DNA of 52,823 bases from Pseudomonadota bacterium (lineage in GTDB: Bacteria; Desulfobacterota; Desulfobulbia; Desulfobulbales; Desulfocapsaceae), in assembly GCA_023412495.1 (NCBI GenBank), contig JAEYNP010000046.1, positions 1 to 52,823 on the forward strand, given 5' to 3'. Made by a program: the position numbers and the translations under genes. Positions 52,663 to 52,823 of the stretch are shown here, piece after piece (position 1 is the first letter of the stretch; every line of letters starts with the position of its first letter). The notes beneath the pieces are model-generated. The model saw only the letters and a list, made by a program, of their open reading frames with translations, did not search any database and had not been told where the DNA came from.

Positions 52663-52823
52663 ATTGACACAATATCATGGTTGATGGGGCGTGTCCAAAG
52701 AAGTCTGTTTCCTCATCTGAACCAATGCTTGCCAACACCGTTAACTGAACAGGAGCAACGGCTGGTATCAATTCTGGAGGTTGTCCAAGTAGAACGATAT
52801 GTGCCTAGAAACACAGTTAATTT
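52654..52823 (+). CDS. Transposase, N-terminal fragment (IS5/IS4-like DDE type)
   Basis: The window ends inside this gene; 56 codons are visible. The start reads MKLIDTISWLMGRVQRSLFP, then TPLTEQEQRLVSILEVVQ and a YVPRN segment, similar to the N-terminal helical part of DDE transposases of the IS5/IS4 superfamily. AAGGAG lies six bases before ATG 52654. The left end of the element is probably in 52530-52560 (GAGCTTCTTGCAAAATG), judged only by the low-GC switch there. Family is tentative because the catalytic DDE region is outside the window. Confidence 0.65.
   Translation, partial: MKLIDTISWLMGRVQRSLFPHLNQCLPTPLTEQEQRLVSILEVVQVERYVPRNTVN

Overview
The window is about 53 kb of GC-rich bacterial chromosome with dense, mostly short operons on both strands. 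The gene set suggests an anaerobic member of the Desulfobacterota (former Deltaproteobacteria), most likely a sulfate- or sulfur-metabolising Desulfobulbales or Desulfuromonadales relative. Pointers are an NrfD-like membrane protein, a selenocysteine-containing SelD, a TunR-like tungstate/molybdate regulator, a class known from sulfate reducers, rubredoxin, an exported Ni-type superoxide dismutase and an HdrD-like iron-sulfur protein. The taxonomic placement is inference; there is no rRNA or other marker in the window.

Layout. 1-4.9 kb: the start of an nrfD-like gene, then a four-gene operon joining an ABC exporter with a very large insertion in its ATPase to a cyclic-nucleotide-binding-like protein, an RsbW-like kinase and a STAS antagonist. 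5-11.2 kb: selD (with an in-frame UGA), a ketopantoate-reductase-like gene, an HDOD protein, a YkgJ-like cysteine protein and an acyl-CoA transferase fused to a GNAT domain. 11.4-16.1 kb: a four-gene tripartite MacAB-type efflux operon. 16.2-18.9 kb: stress genes (HU, exported Ni-SOD, MgtC, CsbD, PCM). 19.1-23.4 kb: osmoregulated periplasmic glucan genes opgG-orf-opgH. 23.6-31.5 kb: CBS protein, secreted protein, thioredoxin, rubredoxin, sulfite-oxidase-like protein, phosphodiesterase, vWA-OmpA lipoprotein, a SAM-I riboswitch in front of a phosphoribosyltransferase, and a MOT1-like molybdate transporter divergent from a TunR-like regulator. 33-44.8 kb: a looser, more accessory stretch with small orphan genes, an acyl-CoA synthetase, an MFS carrier, an atypical FtsK, a CsgG-like and a Sel1-like lipoprotein, a frameshifted gene, a gene remnant and AT-rich hairpins. 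44.8-51.1 kb: a P-loop/FHA-like/PPP-phosphatase fusion, a PhoU-like protein with a Pit phosphate carrier, a VTT membrane protein and the iron-sulfur protein. 51.2-52.8 kb: purE with a gamma-carbonic-anhydrase homologue and the left end of an insertion sequence that runs off the window.

The most noteworthy items are the exporter/partner-switching operon, the SAM-I riboswitch upstream of a non-methionine gene, the P-loop/FHA/phosphatase fusion, the TunR-MOT1 pair with a candidate operator, the exported Ni-SOD, and a dispersed multi-hairpin repeat whose stems differ by compensating base changes between copies. All assignments rest on reading motifs by eye; no database search was run.
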